From JANQIO01 sp043585095 (GTDB taxonomy: Bacteria > Pseudomonadota > Gammaproteobacteria > Pseudomonadales > Halieaceae), in contig CP121321.1 of assembly GCA_043585095.1 (NCBI GenBank), forward strand, positions 2,294,001 to 2,358,000: DNA of 64,000 nucleotides, given 5' to 3'. A program made the translations under genes and the position numbers. Position 1 is the stretch's first letter. Each line of letters begins with the position of its first letter. Shown here one piece after another: positions 1 through 10,293 of the stretch. Below the pieces are notes generated by a model that worked only from the letters and a program-made list of their open reading frames with translations, did no database searches and was not told the DNA's origin.

Positions 1-3
1 GCT

Positions 4-1464
4 ATGAGCGACAGCCGCTGGGAAACGGTCATAGGGCTGGAAGTGCACGTGCAGCTGGCCACTGACTCCAAGATTTTCTCTGGCAGCCCGACGGCCTTCG
101 GTGCTAGCCCCAATACTCAGGCTAGCGCTGTAGACCTTGCTATGCCCGGCATGCTCCCGGTTCTGAATGAAAAGGCGGTGCGCTACGCGGTGATGTTTGG
201 ACTTGCCATCGGTGCTGAGCTAGGCAAAAGATCGGTATTTGATCGCAAAAATTACTTCTATCCCGATCTGCCAAAGGGCTATCAAATATCCCAGTTTGAG
301 CACCCCATCGTGGGCCGTGGAGAAGTGGCAATTCAGCTAGAATCAGGTAGCCGCAGCATTGGTGTAACGCGCGCGCACCTTGAAGAGGATGCTGGCAAAT
401 CCCTTCATGAGGATTTCCACGGCATGAGTGGAATCGACTTGAACCGAGCAGGCACGCCACTGCTGGAAATCGTTTCAGAACCGGAGCTACGCTCCGCCGA
501 CGAGGCGGTTGCTTACCTCAAAACCATTCATTCCTTGATCACCTATCTGGGGATATCCGACGGCAATATGTCGCAGGGTTCCATGCGCTGTGACGTGAAT
601 ATTTCCCTGCGCCCGCGCGGAGCCGAAACCTTTGGTATCCGCACGGAAATCAAAAACGTCAACTCTTTCCGCTTTGTGGAAAAAGCGATTCGGGTAGAGA
701 CCGAGCGCCAAATGGATATTCTGGAAGACGGTGGCAGCATCGTGCAGGAAACACGGCTCTATGATGCCGAGAAGAATGAAACGCGGCCTATGCGCAGCAA
801 AGAGGTTGCCAATGACTACCGCTATTTCCCTGAGCCTGACCTGCTTCCTGTAGAGATTGACGACGATTACATTGCAACACTAAAGGACTCGCTACCCGAG
901 CTTCCCGAAGCCAAGCGCACGCGCTTTCAGCGAGACTACGGTCTCAGCGCCTACGATGCCGCCGTACTCTGCGAGCAGCGCGAGATTGCCGACTATTTTG
1001 AAGTTGCCGCTAAAGCATCCGGCGACGCGAAATCATCGGCCAACTGGGTACAAGTCGAACTGTTAGGTGCACTCAATAAGCGCGATATGGGCTTTGCAGA
1101 GAACCCGGTGCCGGCAGCAGAACTAGGTGTGCTCATTGCGCGAATCAATGACAACACGCTGTCTGGGAAAATCGCCAAGCAGGTATTCGAGCTTTTGTGG
1201 GATAGTGATGATCGCGTCGACGCAATAATCGAAGCTCAGGGATTCAAACAGGTCAGTGATAGCGGCGCGCTTGAGGCTATGGTTAATGAAGTCGTGGGTG
1301 CCAACCCGGATCAGGTGCAGCAATACCTGGCGGCGGACGAGGGAAAGCGCAAGAAGTTACTGGGCTTTTTCGTTGGGCAAATCATGAAAGCGTCCAAGGG
1401 ACAGGCCAACCCGAAGCTGGTCAATGAAATTTTACTGCAACGCTTGCAGCAAGAAGAAGGTTAG
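4..1464 (+). CDS. gatB: Aspartyl/glutamyl-tRNA amidotransferase subunit B
   Basis: GatB is the tRNA-binding and kinase subunit of the GatCAB complex. It converts Glu-tRNA(Gln) and Asp-tRNA(Asn) to the amide forms in the cytoplasm. The 486-residue protein has the usual family length. It opens with the conserved [10 protein letters not shown] stretch near residue 9 and carries the GatB signature [16 protein letters not shown] near residue 148. The C-terminal part is the GatB/YqeY-type helical domain, ending close to [12 protein letters not shown]. The start lies only three bases from the window edge, so the expected gatA and gatC partners would be just outside. Identification is certain at family level. 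Confidence 0.97.
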   Translation: MSDSRWETVIGLEVHVQLATDSKIFSGSPTAFGASPNTQASAVDLAMPGMLPVLNEKAVRYAVMFGLAIGAELGKRSVFDRKNYFYPDLPKGYQISQFEHPIVGRGEVAIQLESGSRSIGVTRAHLEEDAGKSLHEDFHGMSGIDLNRAGTPLLEIVSEPELRSADEAVAYLKTIHSLITYLGISDGNMSQGSMRCDVNISLRPRGAETFGIRTEIKNVNSFRFVEKAIRVETERQMDILEDGGSIVQETRLYDAEKNETRPMRSKEVANDYRYFPEPDLLPVEIDDDYIATLKDSLPELPEAKRTRFQRDYGLSAYDAAVLCEQREIADYFEVAAKASGDAKSSANWVQVELLGALNKRDMGFAENPVPAAELGVLIARINDNTLSGKIAKQVFELLWDSDDRVDAIIEAQGFKQVSDSGALEAMVNEVVGANPDQVQQYLAADEGKRKKLLGFFVGQIMKASKGQANPKLVNEILLQRLQQEEG

Positions 1465-1545
1465 CTTTGGGCTACCAAACCCGGGCAGTAAGACAGAAAT
1501 AACTTAGCCGGTCCTCCGAAAACTGCACCGGCAAACGGAGTAATA

Positions 1546-1842
1546 ATGCGTAAAGATAAAGAGAAGGTACTCGACGAAGTCTGGACCGAAGAGCGAGTAA
1601 AAAGTTTTCTGTCTGTGCGCTCCCACGACGACGTGGCAGAGGATTTCCACATGTTGCTCAAGGCGTACCAGAGCATGCGTGCCGAGGACTTTGCCAAATT
1701 CGTGAACTTTTTTACCGGCGACGGCCGCAGCCTCAATGCCACCAATCCAGCGGGTCAGACGGTGCTAAGCATCGTCAAGCAACATCGCCGCTCCGGCGAC
1801 TATGCGGAGATACTGCTAGCCGCTGGTGCGACAGACGCGTAA
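1546..1842 (+). CDS. Small PA4642-family conserved protein
   Basis: This is a 98-residue soluble protein with no signal peptide or membrane segment. It is charged and probably helical, with a conserved-looking centre around MLLKAYQSMRAEDFAKFV and an ankyrin-like ending (GQTVLSIVKQH...YAEILLAAGA). It resembles the short PA4642 family that I know from Pseudomonas. No activity is established for that family, and I infer none here. The start is supported by ACGGAG about five bases upstream. It follows gatB by about 80 bases on the same strand and could share its transcript. Confidence 0.75.
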   Translation: MRKDKEKVLDEVWTEERVKSFLSVRSHDDVAEDFHMLLKAYQSMRAEDFAKFVNFFTGDGRSLNATNPAGQTVLSIVKQHRRSGDYAEILLAAGATDA

Positions 1843-1890
1843 GGCACTACCGCCAGGGTAGTTGTGTCGCAACCCACTACCGCAGACCGT

Positions 1891-2487
1891 TCAGTACTTG
1901 CGCTCGCCGCGGAATTTTTCGCGATTGCGCTGCTTCGCGTCCTCGCCTTTCTTCAGCAGAACGTAGCACGCGCCCGTACCGCCATGTCCCGGCTGGGCGG
2001 AGTGAAACGCCTGCACCAGCCCCAATTCATATAACCATTGGTTCACGCAGCCCTTGATGATTGATGCCTGGCGTCGCCCCTCATCATTGGAGTTCTCCCC
2101 TTTCCCGTGGACAATCAGCACGGTTCGCAGTCCCAACTCGCTTGCCTGGGCAACAAATTCGTTGACTTCGTTGCGGGCCTGCTTGACGGACATCCGGTGC
2201 AGATTTAGCCGGGCCTCTGGTTCGTAGCGCCCCTGTTTAAGTTTTCGAAATACGCCGTTCTGCACGCCGGGCCGTTTAAACTCCAGTACATACCAGGGGT
2301 CCAGAGGCTCAATTCCCTCTTCGGAGAGAACGTTGACTGGCCCCTTTTCCGCGGCCGCGGCTTCTCGCCGCGCCAGCGCGTTAGCTTCGCTAACCTGCTC
2401 GCGAGTAAGCTTCACCCTCGGGGTACGCTTTAAGGGCTTTACGCCCGCCATCTCCTGTTCAAACAGGAAGCTCTCGTCATCGTTCAT
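1891..2487 (-). CDS. Smr-domain DNA endonuclease-like protein
   Basis: The protein has 198 residues, with a basic, low-complexity N-terminal half and a C-terminal Smr domain from about residue 95. The Smr landmarks are visible: the LDLHG-like stretch LNLHRMSVKQAR, then VLIVHGKG, then GGTGACYVLLKK. Stand-alone Smr proteins of this length in gammaproteobacteria are SmrA/SmrB-like. They are nucleases with proposed roles in DNA or mRNA cleavage, SmrB acting on mRNA at collided ribosomes. Which subtype this is cannot be told by eye. The gene is divergent from cysZ with about 37 bases between start codons, so the two share a short promoter region. Confidence 0.88.
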   Translation of the reverse strand: MNDDESFLFEQEMAGVKPLKRTPRVKLTREQVSEANALARREAAAAEKGPVNVLSEEGIEPLDPWYVLEFKRPGVQNGVFRKLKQGRYEPEARLNLHRMSVKQARNEVNEFVAQASELGLRTVLIVHGKGENSNDEGRRQASIIKGCVNQWLYELGLVQAFHSAQPGHGGTGACYVLLKKGEDAKQRNREKFRGERKY

Positions 2488-2524
2488 AGTGCTGCGTATT
2501 ATAAAGCCTTATTGGGAGGACATC

Positions 2525-3280
2525 GTGAACGGAAGTATTAGTCACGGCATTAGCTACTTTTTGCGCGGCGCACAGCTGCTGAAGCACCCCCGGCTCAGGC
2601 CCTTTATCCTGATACCGCTGGTGATCAATATCGTTATCTTTGGAACCTTGATCGGCTATAGCATCCATTGGATAGACGAGACTCTGGGTGACGTTCTTGG
2701 GTGGCTGCCGGAATGGCTCAGCTGGCTAACCTGGCTAGTATGGCCAATAGTAATGATTTCTTTGGCACTTATCACAGGCTACCTTTTTACCGCTGTCGCT
2801 TTGCTTATCGCCTCTCCTTTCAATGGACTGCTGGCGGAAAAGGTCGAAGAAATTGTAACGGGCCGGGAAGTTCAGGGGCCGGAAACCATCGGCCAGGCCT
2901 TCCTGCTGTTCCCCAGAGCCATAGCGCGGGAAATCGGCAAGTTGGCCTACTACCTGCCTCTACTGCTGGTTGTTCTAGTTGTGACCTGGATACCGCCGTT
3001 CAGTCTGGTCGCCCCAGCACTGTGGTTTATTTTTGGCGCCTGGATGATGGCCGTGCAATACGTTGACTATCCTATGGACAACCATTTGACCAGTTTCAGC
3101 GATCTTAAAGAAGTATTGCGAGAGCGACGCCTTTCCAGTTTGGGGTTTGGCGGACTTGTGGCCCTGGTAAGCGGCATTCCAGTACTCAACTTTTTTGTCG
3201 TGCCCGCCGCGGTATGCGGCGCAACGCTGTACTGGTGTGAAGAACTCGCCGAGACACACCGCCGTTTGGAAAGCCCTTAG
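2525..3280 (+). CDS. cysZ: Sulfate transporter CysZ
   Basis: CysZ is an inner-membrane sulfate permease feeding cysteine synthesis. The protein has several long hydrophobic segments (for example around residues 30-50, 70-100 and 140-170) and the family pattern LLASPFNGLLAEKVE, here as LLIASPFNGLLAEKVE. I chose the GTG at 2525 because GGGAGGA sits four bases upstream and the resulting 251 residues match the roughly 253 of E. coli CysZ. Longer readings run back into the divergent Smr gene. The last codons (Glu-Ser-Pro-stop) are the first unit of an 18-bp tandem repeat, which is unusual. Confidence 0.92.
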   Translation: MNGSISHGISYFLRGAQLLKHPRLRPFILIPLVINIVIFGTLIGYSIHWIDETLGDVLGWLPEWLSWLTWLVWPIVMISLALITGYLFTAVALLIASPFNGLLAEKVEEIVTGREVQGPETIGQAFLLFPRAIAREIGKLAYYLPLLLVVLVVTWIPPFSLVAPALWFIFGAWMMAVQYVDYPMDNHLTSFSDLKEVLRERRLSSLGFGGLVALVSGIPVLNFFVVPAAVCGATLYWCEELAETHRRLESP

Positions 3281-3374
3281 CGTGTATCTAGAAAGCCCTT
3301 AGCGTGTAGAAAGCCCTTAGCGTGTAGAAAGCCCTTAGCGTGTAGAAAGCCCTTAGCGTGTAGAAAGCCCTTAG
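3269..3374 (+). repeat. 18-bp tandem repeat overlapping the cysZ stop codon
   Basis: The unit GAAAGCCCTTAGCGTGTA occurs as five full copies: 3269-3286, then after a four-base TCTA interruption 3291-3308, 3309-3326, 3327-3344 and 3345-3362. A 12-base partial copy follows at 3363-3374. Copies are identical by eye. The first copy holds the last three codons and stop of cysZ, so the array is a multiplication of the gene's own end. It lies in the gap between convergent cysZ and rhlB. Confidence 0.95.
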
Positions 3375-3386
3375 TTTGGCCTCCGA

Positions 3387-4610
3387 CTAGCGCCGCAGCA
3401 GCGCCTCAGGCGGATGCTCGCAATCGAGCTTATTGCCTAGCAGCTGCTCGATGTCCGGCAGCAGGAATGCATCATCTTCACTGGCAAAACTAATCGATAC
3501 GCCCGTAGCGCCCGCGCGCCCTGTGCGACCTATCCGATGCACATAGTCTTCAGGGTCTTCCGGCAAGTTATAGTTAATGACGTGGCTTACGCCATCCACA
3601 TGAATACCTCGTCCCGCTACATCAGTCGCCACTAGCACGTTGATTTTACCGCTTTTGAAGTCATCCAGCGTGCGCGTGCGCTTGTTCTGTGGCACTTCCC
3701 CGGACAGGACGCCACAAGTATGGCCGCCCTTCCTGAGCCGCTCGGAAAGCCGTCTGACCTGATCGCGTCGGTTCGCAAAAATAATCACGCTGCTGGCTTC
3801 GGATGAATCCAACAGGTTACTGATTACGCGATAGCGCTCATCACTGGAGCACATGTAGACACGCTGATCCACGGCGTCTGTTGCAACGCTCTCGGGCTCG
3901 ATCTCGATGCGTATGGGTTCAAAGGTCCACTGGTTGGACAGATTAATAATGTCCTCTGTGAACGTGGCAGAAAACAAAAGCGTCTGCCGGCAATTTTTGT
4001 GGGGCGTGGCCTTTACGATACGCTTCACCTGAGGAATAAACCCCATGTCGAGCATACGATCTGCCTCGTCAAGCACCAGTATTTCCACGCGATCCAGGTA
4101 TACGTCGCGGCGGCCCATGAAGTCTATGAGGCGTCCCGGCGTGGCAACCACGAGATCAATAATGTTGTTCTGCAGGCGGTTGAGTTGCTTCTGGTAGTCC
4201 ATCCCGCCGATCAGCGTGGCAATTTTTAATCCGGTATGCCGGCCCAGCTCTTCCGCATCCGCCGCTATCTGCATGACCAACTCGCGGGTCGGCGCTATTA
4301 CCAGCGCGCGAGGCTCGCCAACAAAGCGCTCGCCTTCGACCGGATTACTCAGCATGTCGTTGAAGATGGTAATAAGAAACGCGGCTGTCTTACCGGTGCC
4401 AGTCTGGGCTTTACCAATGGCATCGTGGCCCTCCAGAGTGTAGGGCAGAATCTTCGCCTGAATCGGCGAGCAGTACTCAAAACCGAGATCCGCGATACCT
4501 CGCACCAGGCTGGCCTCGAGATCCAGCGTTTCGAAGCGCGTCTTCACCTCGACCGGCGGTGCGACTTCGGCTGCGCCGTGCTGCTCTGAGCTTTCAGGGA
4601 TGTCCTGCAT
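3387..4610 (-). CDS. rhlB: DEAD-box ATP-dependent RNA helicase RhlB
   Basis: RhlB unwinds RNA for RNase E in the degradosome and acts in the cytoplasm. The protein shows the helicase core motifs in order: Q-motif region [13 protein letters not shown], motif [32 protein letters not shown], and [10 protein letters not shown]. The short C-terminal tail ending in ALLRR is typical of RhlB rather than of long-tailed DEAD proteins such as DeaD. The start at 4610 ([10 protein letters not shown]) gives 407 residues, close to RhlB length, with AGGC upstream. A longer reading to 4730 would add an atypical leader overlapping the next gene's promoter. It is divergent from the MATE gene. Confidence 0.9.
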   Translation of the reverse strand: MQDIPESSEQHGAAEVAPPVEVKTRFETLDLEASLVRGIADLGFEYCSPIQAKILPYTLEGHDAIGKAQTGTGKTAAFLITIFNDMLSNPVEGERFVGEPRALVIAPTRELVMQIAADAEELGRHTGLKIATLIGGMDYQKQLNRLQNNIIDLVVATPGRLIDFMGRRDVYLDRVEILVLDEADRMLDMGFIPQVKRIVKATPHKNCRQTLLFSATFTEDIINLSNQWTFEPIRIEIEPESVATDAVDQRVYMCSSDERYRVISNLLDSSEASSVIIFANRRDQVRRLSERLRKGGHTCGVLSGEVPQNKRTRTLDDFKSGKINVLVATDVAGRGIHVDGVSHVINYNLPEDPEDYVHRIGRTGRAGATGVSISFASEDDAFLLPDIEQLLGNKLDCEHPPEALLRR

Positions 4611-4711
4611 ATTTGCCTGATGGTTTCCATATGTTATTGAAAAGGCGGCGCATTCTAACACTTCTGTAAAGCAGATGCTCTCGTGCATCGCGCCCTCTAT
4701 AATGCGCGCCC

Positions 4712-6112
4712 ATGAGCTCCCCCAACCCACTCATAAAAGAGATCCGCGGCCTGCTGGCTTTGGCCACGCCCCTGTTTATCGCGCAACTTGCGCAGATGGG
4801 CACCGGCGTTGTCGACACCATCATGGCCGGACGCTACGACTCTATTGACCTGGCAGCGATCGCCATAGGCTATAACCTGTGGCTGCCCCTGTATCTGGTG
4901 AGTCTGGGCATTATGCTTGCTGTGACTACTATCGTGGCGCAGCACTATGGCGCAGGCAGAATAAACGCTATACGCGGCATGCTACCTCAGGCGTTCTGGG
5001 TCGCCATCGTCCTGGGCATTATTTCAGCACCGATCTGTTTTTTCCCGGGTCCGATACTCGACCAGCTCTCGCTGGACCCCGTGACTTACGGCAAAACAGA
5101 GGGCTACCTGAAAGCCGTCGCTTTCGGACTCCCCGGGGCGGCGCTCTTCCAGGCCTTTCGCTGCCATATCCAGGGCATCGGTATCGTCAGGCCCTTTGCA
5201 ATAGCCAGCGTCGTCGGTTTTTTCGCCAACGTCCCGCTCAACTATATTTTCATCTACGGCAAACTCGGCGTTCCCGAAATGGGGGCTCAGGGCTGCGGCT
5301 GGGCAACTGCGATCTCAATGTGGCTAGGGCCCGCCTTGATAGCCTTTTATACCCTGCGCTCCAGGGCGCTGCGTCAATACCTGCCAGAGGCGCGTTGGCA
5401 CAGCCCCTCCGCTGCTCCTATTCGTGAAATTCTGGCAGTGGGTGCGCCGATTGGCGCGACTTTCTTTTTCGAAATGGCGGTGTTCTCCGTGGTTGGCCTG
5501 ATGATCGCAACCGTCGGCAATACGGAGGTGGCTGCGCATCAAATCGCCACCAGCATTTACGATGTTGTATACATGCCGCTAATGAGCATCGGTTCTGCCA
5601 TGGCAACAAGGATGGGACACGGCATTGGGCGCGGCTCTATGGAATCGGTAAAGCTCAGCATGCAGAGTGGAGTGCTGGTCGCGATAGCGGTCTGCATCCT
5701 CATGGCGATCGCGTTCATTCAGTCGCCTGATGTCATTGCATCCATCTACACCAGCGATAAAGAGATTATCGACATCGCCGTTGCCCTACTGCAGCTGACG
5801 CTGATCTTTATTGCCGTCGATACCGCCGCTGTGACCACCTCCTTCGCGCTGCGCGCCTTCAAGGACACGCGCTTCCCCTTCCTGGTGATGACCGTATCCT
5901 ATTGGATGATCGCACTGCCCATCGGCTACTACATCGGGCTCTACGACGAGGAATCGCAGCTGTATGGTGCGCTTGGCTTCTGGTGGGCCATGATCATCGG
6001 CGTAGCGGTTGCCGCCGTTCTAACCGCCTGGCGCCTGTCCGTGTGGTTCAGGCGCCCGCTGGCCCTGGACGCTCACTACACACAGGACAGCTTGGATTCT
6101 TTACCGTTGTAA
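4712..6112 (+). CDS. norM: MATE-family multidrug/Na+ (H+) antiporter, NorM-like
   Basis: The protein has 466 residues and about twelve hydrophobic segments spread along its whole length, matching MATE transporters. The N-terminal start [28 protein letters not shown] is typical of the family, with the usual duplication of the fold in the second half (from about residue 240). Family members export cationic drugs or metabolites across the inner membrane using Na+ or H+ gradients. The substrate cannot be predicted. The last 65 bases overlap the convergent moeB gene on the opposite strand. Confidence 0.92.
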   Translation: MSSPNPLIKEIRGLLALATPLFIAQLAQMGTGVVDTIMAGRYDSIDLAAIAIGYNLWLPLYLVSLGIMLAVTTIVAQHYGAGRINAIRGMLPQAFWVAIVLGIISAPICFFPGPILDQLSLDPVTYGKTEGYLKAVAFGLPGAALFQAFRCHIQGIGIVRPFAIASVVGFFANVPLNYIFIYGKLGVPEMGAQGCGWATAISMWLGPALIAFYTLRSRALRQYLPEARWHSPSAAPIREILAVGAPIGATFFFEMAVFSVVGLMIATVGNTEVAAHQIATSIYDVVYMPLMSIGSAMATRMGHGIGRGSMESVKLSMQSGVLVAIAVCILMAIAFIQSPDVIASIYTSDKEIIDIAVALLQLTLIFIAVDTAAVTTSFALRAFKDTRFPFLVMTVSYWMIALPIGYYIGLYDEESQLYGALGFWWAMIIGVAVAAVLTAWRLSVWFRRPLALDAHYTQDSLDSLPL

Positions 6113-6815
6113 GGGTCTGCATGTTAAGGCTACGGCCGTCTATCAAGAGCAATCGGCCACGCAGCGGGGTGCCGTAGCCGGTTAGGCACTTGACGGCCTC
6201 CAACGCCTGCAAACTACCAATCAGTCCCACAATCGGGGCAAGCACGCCGTTCTCAGAGCAGCTCGCATCCTGCTCGCTGCTGGCTTCGGGGTAAAGGCAC
6301 CGGTAGCAGGGCGTGCCGGCTGACGTATCGATTACGGTGACCTGCCCCTCACAGGCAATAGCGGCACCGCTGACCAGAGGCGTGCTAGTTTCGAAACAGC
6401 CGGCGTTAATGGCCAGCCTGGACACCATGCTATCGGTAGCGTCCACCACCAGATCGACGGCCGCTATCGCTTCACTTAGCGCGTCCCCACTCAGATGTTC
6501 CGTCGAGATATCAACGGTAGTGCGCTGGTTGATTCGGCGACAGGCAGCCGCTGCAGAGACCGCTTTATTGGACCCAAGGTCCGCCTCTCCGTGCGCAATC
6601 TGACGCTGTAAGTTACTCAGCTCCACGCTGTCACCATCAGCGAGGTGCAGTTTGCCTACGCCCGCTGCCGCCAAATACAGCGCAACCGGAGAGCCCAAGC
6701 CGCCCAAACCGACAATCAGCACTCGACTGGCGACCAGCGCTTCCTGCGCTGCGATGTCGAAATCCGGCAGCATGATTTGTCGTGAGTAGCGCAGTAGGTC
6801 GGCATCGCTGATCAT
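6048..6815 (-). CDS. moeB: MoeB/ThiF-family sulfur-carrier adenylyltransferase
   Basis: The 255-residue protein belongs to the MoeB/ThiF E1-like family, which activates the C-terminus of a small sulfur-carrier protein (MoaD or ThiS) with ATP. It shows the nucleotide-binding loop VGLGGLGSPVALYLAAAG near residue 35, the DLVVDATDS stretch, and two CxxC pairs (CYRC and CPVC) that bind structural zinc. There is no C-terminal rhodanese domain. It is last in the hemA-prfA-prmC-moeB operon, starting four bases inside prmC. This placement is common for moeB-like genes in gammaproteobacteria. Whether it serves molybdopterin or thiamine synthesis cannot be fixed from sequence alone. Its end overlaps the MATE gene by 65 bases. 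Confidence 0.87.
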   Translation of the reverse strand: MISDADLLRYSRQIMLPDFDIAAQEALVASRVLIVGLGGLGSPVALYLAAAGVGKLHLADGDSVELSNLQRQIAHGEADLGSNKAVSAAAACRRINQRTTVDISTEHLSGDALSEAIAAVDLVVDATDSMVSRLAINAGCFETSTPLVSGAAIACEGQVTVIDTSAGTPCYRCLYPEASSEQDASCSENGVLAPIVGLIGSLQALEAVKCLTGYGTPLRGRLLLIDGRSLNMQTLTTVKNPSCPVCSERPGPAGA

Positions 6816-7654
6816 GGTTTACGCCCGCCCGTCATTCGATCAATACCCGCCAGATCGGTGCGCGAACTGATCTCTCCAAAGCCTGCTTCCTTTAGCGAGC
6901 GCCGCACGCTGTCGCGCTGATCGTAACCGTGCTCCAGAAGCAGATAACCACCCGCCGACAACACCCGCCAGGCATCGCCGATAATGCGCCAGATGTCGGC
7001 GAGGCCATGAGAATCGGCAACCAACGCTGTCGCGGGCTCGTAGCGCACATCACCTTCGACCAGATGCGGGTCACCAGGCGCGACATAGGGTGGATTGCTA
7101 ACAATTAGCCCAAGACTCTCTGCCGCGAAGGCTTCGCCCCAGTCTGACTCCAACAAATTCAGCTTTAAACCCAACGCAGCTGCATTGTCTTTGGCAACCG
7201 TCAAGGCTGCCGCGCTTTGATCGGCTGCCAGAATGCCCCACTGGGGACGCTCCCGAGCCAGCGCCAGCGCGATCGCTCCGCTGCCTGTCCCCCAGTCGGC
7301 AACCGCAGCGGATTCAGGGATCGGCAACTCCAGCGCCCAGGCTACTAAATCCTCCGTCTCGGGTCGCGGTATCAAGGTATCCGGGGTCACTCTCAAAGGC
7401 AGGGACCAAAATTCTTTATAGCCAACAAGATAGGCTACCGGCTCACCGCGCTGACGGCGCGCAACAAGGGTGGCACAACGCGCGGCGTCGGCATCAGACA
7501 ACTCGCGCTCGGGCCAGGTGTAGAGATAACTTCGAGGTTTTCCAAGGCAGTGTGCTAACAACACATCGGCATCGAGACTTGCCTCGCTCGCTGTCAATCC
7601 AGCCTCGGCAATAAGCGCCTGCGCGGCGAGCCGTGTCTCCTGTATCGAGGGCAT
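6812..7654 (-). CDS. prmC: Release factor glutamine methyltransferase PrmC
   Basis: PrmC methylates the glutamine of the GGQ motif in release factors RF1 and RF2. The 280-residue protein has the SAM-binding stretch ADWGTGSGAIALALA and the catalytic NPPY motif (IVSNPPYVAP), both required in this family. The start codon overlaps the prfA stop by one base (TGATG), so translation is probably coupled to its substrate's gene. The arrangement prfA-prmC is widely conserved in gammaproteobacteria. Confidence 0.96.
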   Translation of the reverse strand: MPSIQETRLAAQALIAEAGLTASEASLDADVLLAHCLGKPRSYLYTWPERELSDADAARCATLVARRQRGEPVAYLVGYKEFWSLPLRVTPDTLIPRPETEDLVAWALELPIPESAAVADWGTGSGAIALALARERPQWGILAADQSAAALTVAKDNAAALGLKLNLLESDWGEAFAAESLGLIVSNPPYVAPGDPHLVEGDVRYEPATALVADSHGLADIWRIIGDAWRVLSAGGYLLLEHGYDQRDSVRRSLKEAGFGEISSRTDLAGIDRMTGGRKP

Positions 7655-8742
7655 CAGGCCTCGTCAGCGAGGGCCGCGAGCTGATCCGCTTGATACTCCT
7701 GCCGCAAAGGCTCTACCACCGCGTCCAGGTCACCCTCCATAACTTCCTCGAGCTTGTACAGGGTCAGATTAATACGGTGGTCGGTCATACGGCCCTGCGG
7801 GAAATTATAGGTTCGGATACGATCAGAGCGATCGCCCGTGCCGACCAGACTGCGACGCTCCTCTGCCTGCGCTGCGGCCTGCTGATCCTGCGCTGCCGAC
7901 ATCAACCGGGCTTGCAGCAATGACATGGCGCGCGCCTTGTTTTTGTGTTGGGACCGCTCGTCCTGACACTCCACAACCACCCCCGTGGGGATATGCGTTA
8001 TGCGCACCGCCGAATCGGTCTTATTAACGTGCTGACCGCCGGCACCCGATGCACGGTAGGTATCAATTCGCAGCTCGGCCTTATTGAGCTGCACGTCGTC
8101 GAGTTCGTCAGCCTCTGGCAGTATTGCCACGGTGCAGGCCGACGTGTGAATGCGCCCCTGGGACTCGGTTTCCGGCACGCGCTGCACGCGGTGTGCACCG
8201 GACTCAAACTTCAGATGCGCATAGACATCGCGTCCGGCGATGCGGCTGATAACTTCCTTGTAGCCCCCATGCTCACCGGGGCGCTCACTGATCACTTCAA
8301 TTTGCCAGCCCTGGCGCTCGGCATAGCGGGTGTACATTCGAAACAGGTCACCGGAAAAGATGGCTGCCTCGTCGCCACCTGTCCCCGCGCGTATCTCAAG
8401 AAACACGTTGTGGGTATCGTTGGGGTCACGCGGCAGCAGCAGAGTCTGCAATTCCTGCTCCAGGGTTTCCTGCAATGCCTGACCGGACTCCAGCTCCTCC
8501 TCGGCCATGCTGCGCATCTCAGCGTCGCCATCCTCCAGCAGCGTGCGCGCTTCATCCAGATCGCTGACGACACTCTGGTAACGCGCAAAGCATTGCACAA
8601 CGGTCTCCAACTCCGAATATTCTCGCGACAAATCGCGATAACGGTCCTGGTCGTTGATGACTTCGCTATCGGAAAGCAGTGCGCCCACTTCCTCATGCCG
8701 GTCAGCAAGCGTTTCCAGCTTGCCAAGGAGAGATGCTTTCAT
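7654..8742 (-). CDS. prfA: Peptide chain release factor 1
   Basis: RF1 ends translation at UAA and UAG codons. The 362-residue protein has the family length. It carries the peptidyl-tRNA hydrolysis motif GGQ in the context [19 protein letters not shown], and the class I release factor fold. The start immediately follows the hemA stop, giving a tight hemA-prfA-prmC-moeB operon on the minus strand. Confidence 0.98.
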   Translation of the reverse strand: MKASLLGKLETLADRHEEVGALLSDSEVINDQDRYRDLSREYSELETVVQCFARYQSVVSDLDEARTLLEDGDAEMRSMAEEELESGQALQETLEQELQTLLLPRDPNDTHNVFLEIRAGTGGDEAAIFSGDLFRMYTRYAERQGWQIEVISERPGEHGGYKEVISRIAGRDVYAHLKFESGAHRVQRVPETESQGRIHTSACTVAILPEADELDDVQLNKAELRIDTYRASGAGGQHVNKTDSAVRITHIPTGVVVECQDERSQHKNKARAMSLLQARLMSAAQDQQAAAQAEERRSLVGTGDRSDRIRTYNFPQGRMTDHRINLTLYKLEEVMEGDLDAVVEPLRQEYQADQLAALADEA

Positions 8743-10026
8743 CTACTCCTCTGCTGCTTGTGCAGCTTCGCGAATACCCAAAAGGTCTCGAGCCAGGGCC
8801 AGCACTTCGGGCTTACCCTCGGCGCTCGCGCGACGCAATTCAATAGTGGGACTGTGGATCAGCTTGTTGGTCAAAGAGCGCGCCAGAGTGTTCATCACAT
8901 CCTCGGCAGGATCGCCCCGTTCCAGCATGCGAAGCGCTTTCTCAATTTCGGCGTCACGGGTCTGTTCCGCCTGACTGCGGAATGCGCGCACGGTATCCAC
9001 TGCGTCCCGAGAACGCAGCTCGACCAGAAACTCCCGCACACCCTCGCCGACAATCACATCCGCCTTGCGGGCTTCGTCCTGACGGCTGCGGAGATTCTCT
9101 TCCACGATTTCTCGCAGATCATCGACGCTGTACAGATAGGCATCGCGCAAATCACCGACCTGGGTTTCAATGTCCCGGGGTACCGCCAGATCAATCATTA
9201 ATATTGGCTTTCGCTTGCGCTGCTTCAGGGCAGATTCGACCGCCCCTTTGCCGAGAATGGGCAACTGACTGCCGGTCGACGAAATCACAATGTCAGCAGA
9301 AGCCAATTTATCGGGAATTTCGGCCAGCAGAATGGCCTCTGCGCCAAACCGCTGTGCCAGCTCGCGCGCGCGGCTCAAAGTTCGGTTGGCCACCACCAGA
9401 TCGGTAACGCCGGCTTCGACCAGGTGGGTTGCCACAAGATCAATGGTCTCACCTGCGCCGACCAGCAACGCTCGCGTCCTTGAGAAATCTGTAAAAATAC
9501 GACCCGCCAAATCAACTGCCGCAAATGCGACCGAAACGGGGTTCTCGCCAATGGCTGTATCAGTTCTAACTTTTTTGGCGATAGCGAAGACTTTAGGAAA
9601 CAAGCGCACCAGTTCACGGCCTACTGTTCCCGCCTCTTCAGCGATAGCGTAGGCCGATTTTAGCTGGCCGAATATCTGTGGCTCGCCGAGCACCATGGAA
9701 TCGAGCCCACTGGCGACATTAATCATGTGCTCCATCGCGTCCTCGCCCACGTACTCATAGCATGCGGCGCGAATCGCCTCGGGATCAAGGTTGTGATAGT
9801 CCGCCAACCATTGCAGTGCGTTCTCTAAAGCGACGTCGCTATTGGCGTCTTCAGTGAAAAACAGTTCCGTGCGGTTACAGGTCGATAAAATGACAAGCTC
9901 ATCAGTGCACAGCCTGCGGCACCCTTCTTGTAAGGCGTCCAGCAACTGCTCGGCCGAAAATGCCACGCGCTCGCGCACATCCACGGAAGCGGAGTTATGG
10001 TTGATGCCTAAAGCTGTAAGTTTCAT
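8743..10026 (-). CDS. hemA: Glutamyl-tRNA reductase
   Basis: HemA reduces Glu-tRNA(Glu) to glutamate-1-semialdehyde, the first step of tetrapyrrole synthesis. The start [15 protein letters not shown] at 10026 is the conserved beginning of the family and gives 427 residues; a longer reading to 10197 adds a non-conserved leader. Visible motifs are [11 protein letters not shown] with the catalytic cysteine, and [12 protein letters not shown]. The NADP-binding region lies around [11 protein letters not shown]. No clear Shine-Dalgarno sequence precedes the start. The region upstream, shared with the divergent lipoprotein gene, contains short direct repeats of ACGCCACAA near 10070-10092. Confidence 0.96.
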   Translation of the reverse strand: MKLTALGINHNSASVDVRERVAFSAEQLLDALQEGCRRLCTDELVILSTCNRTELFFTEDANSDVALENALQWLADYHNLDPEAIRAACYEYVGEDAMEHMINVASGLDSMVLGEPQIFGQLKSAYAIAEEAGTVGRELVRLFPKVFAIAKKVRTDTAIGENPVSVAFAAVDLAGRIFTDFSRTRALLVGAGETIDLVATHLVEAGVTDLVVANRTLSRARELAQRFGAEAILLAEIPDKLASADIVISSTGSQLPILGKGAVESALKQRKRKPILMIDLAVPRDIETQVGDLRDAYLYSVDDLREIVEENLRSRQDEARKADVIVGEGVREFLVELRSRDAVDTVRAFRSQAEQTRDAEIEKALRMLERGDPAEDVMNTLARSLTNKLIHSPTIELRRASAEGKPEVLALARDLLGIREAAQAAEE

Positions 10027-10293
10027 TGCATTATTCAAGCCGGAGGGCCTTTCTCCACGAACTCCACTAACGCCACAAACGCCACAAACGCCCTCATCCC
10101 AAACGCCGTTTGCAAAAAGTATGTTACTTCCAAAGGCAATGTTATTGCGGACCTCGCGTTTCACAGGCCATGGCAACACGAACCTCTGCGAAAACATGCG
10201 GTCCCAAGGCGTATGATTTTAACAGCCTTGTACCATAGAACGCAGCCTGCCATCTCAGTGGGCAGGACTGTCTGCCTGTGTCATTATTCACTA

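Noticed and set aside
3269..3374. Possible CRISPR array
   Set aside because: Units are 18 bp and directly adjoining, with no unique spacers and no cas genes nearby; it is a plain tandem repeat.
7945..9201. 418-codon plus-strand open frame
   Set aside because: It lies antisense to prfA and hemA, which are certain, and its translation has no recognisable motif.
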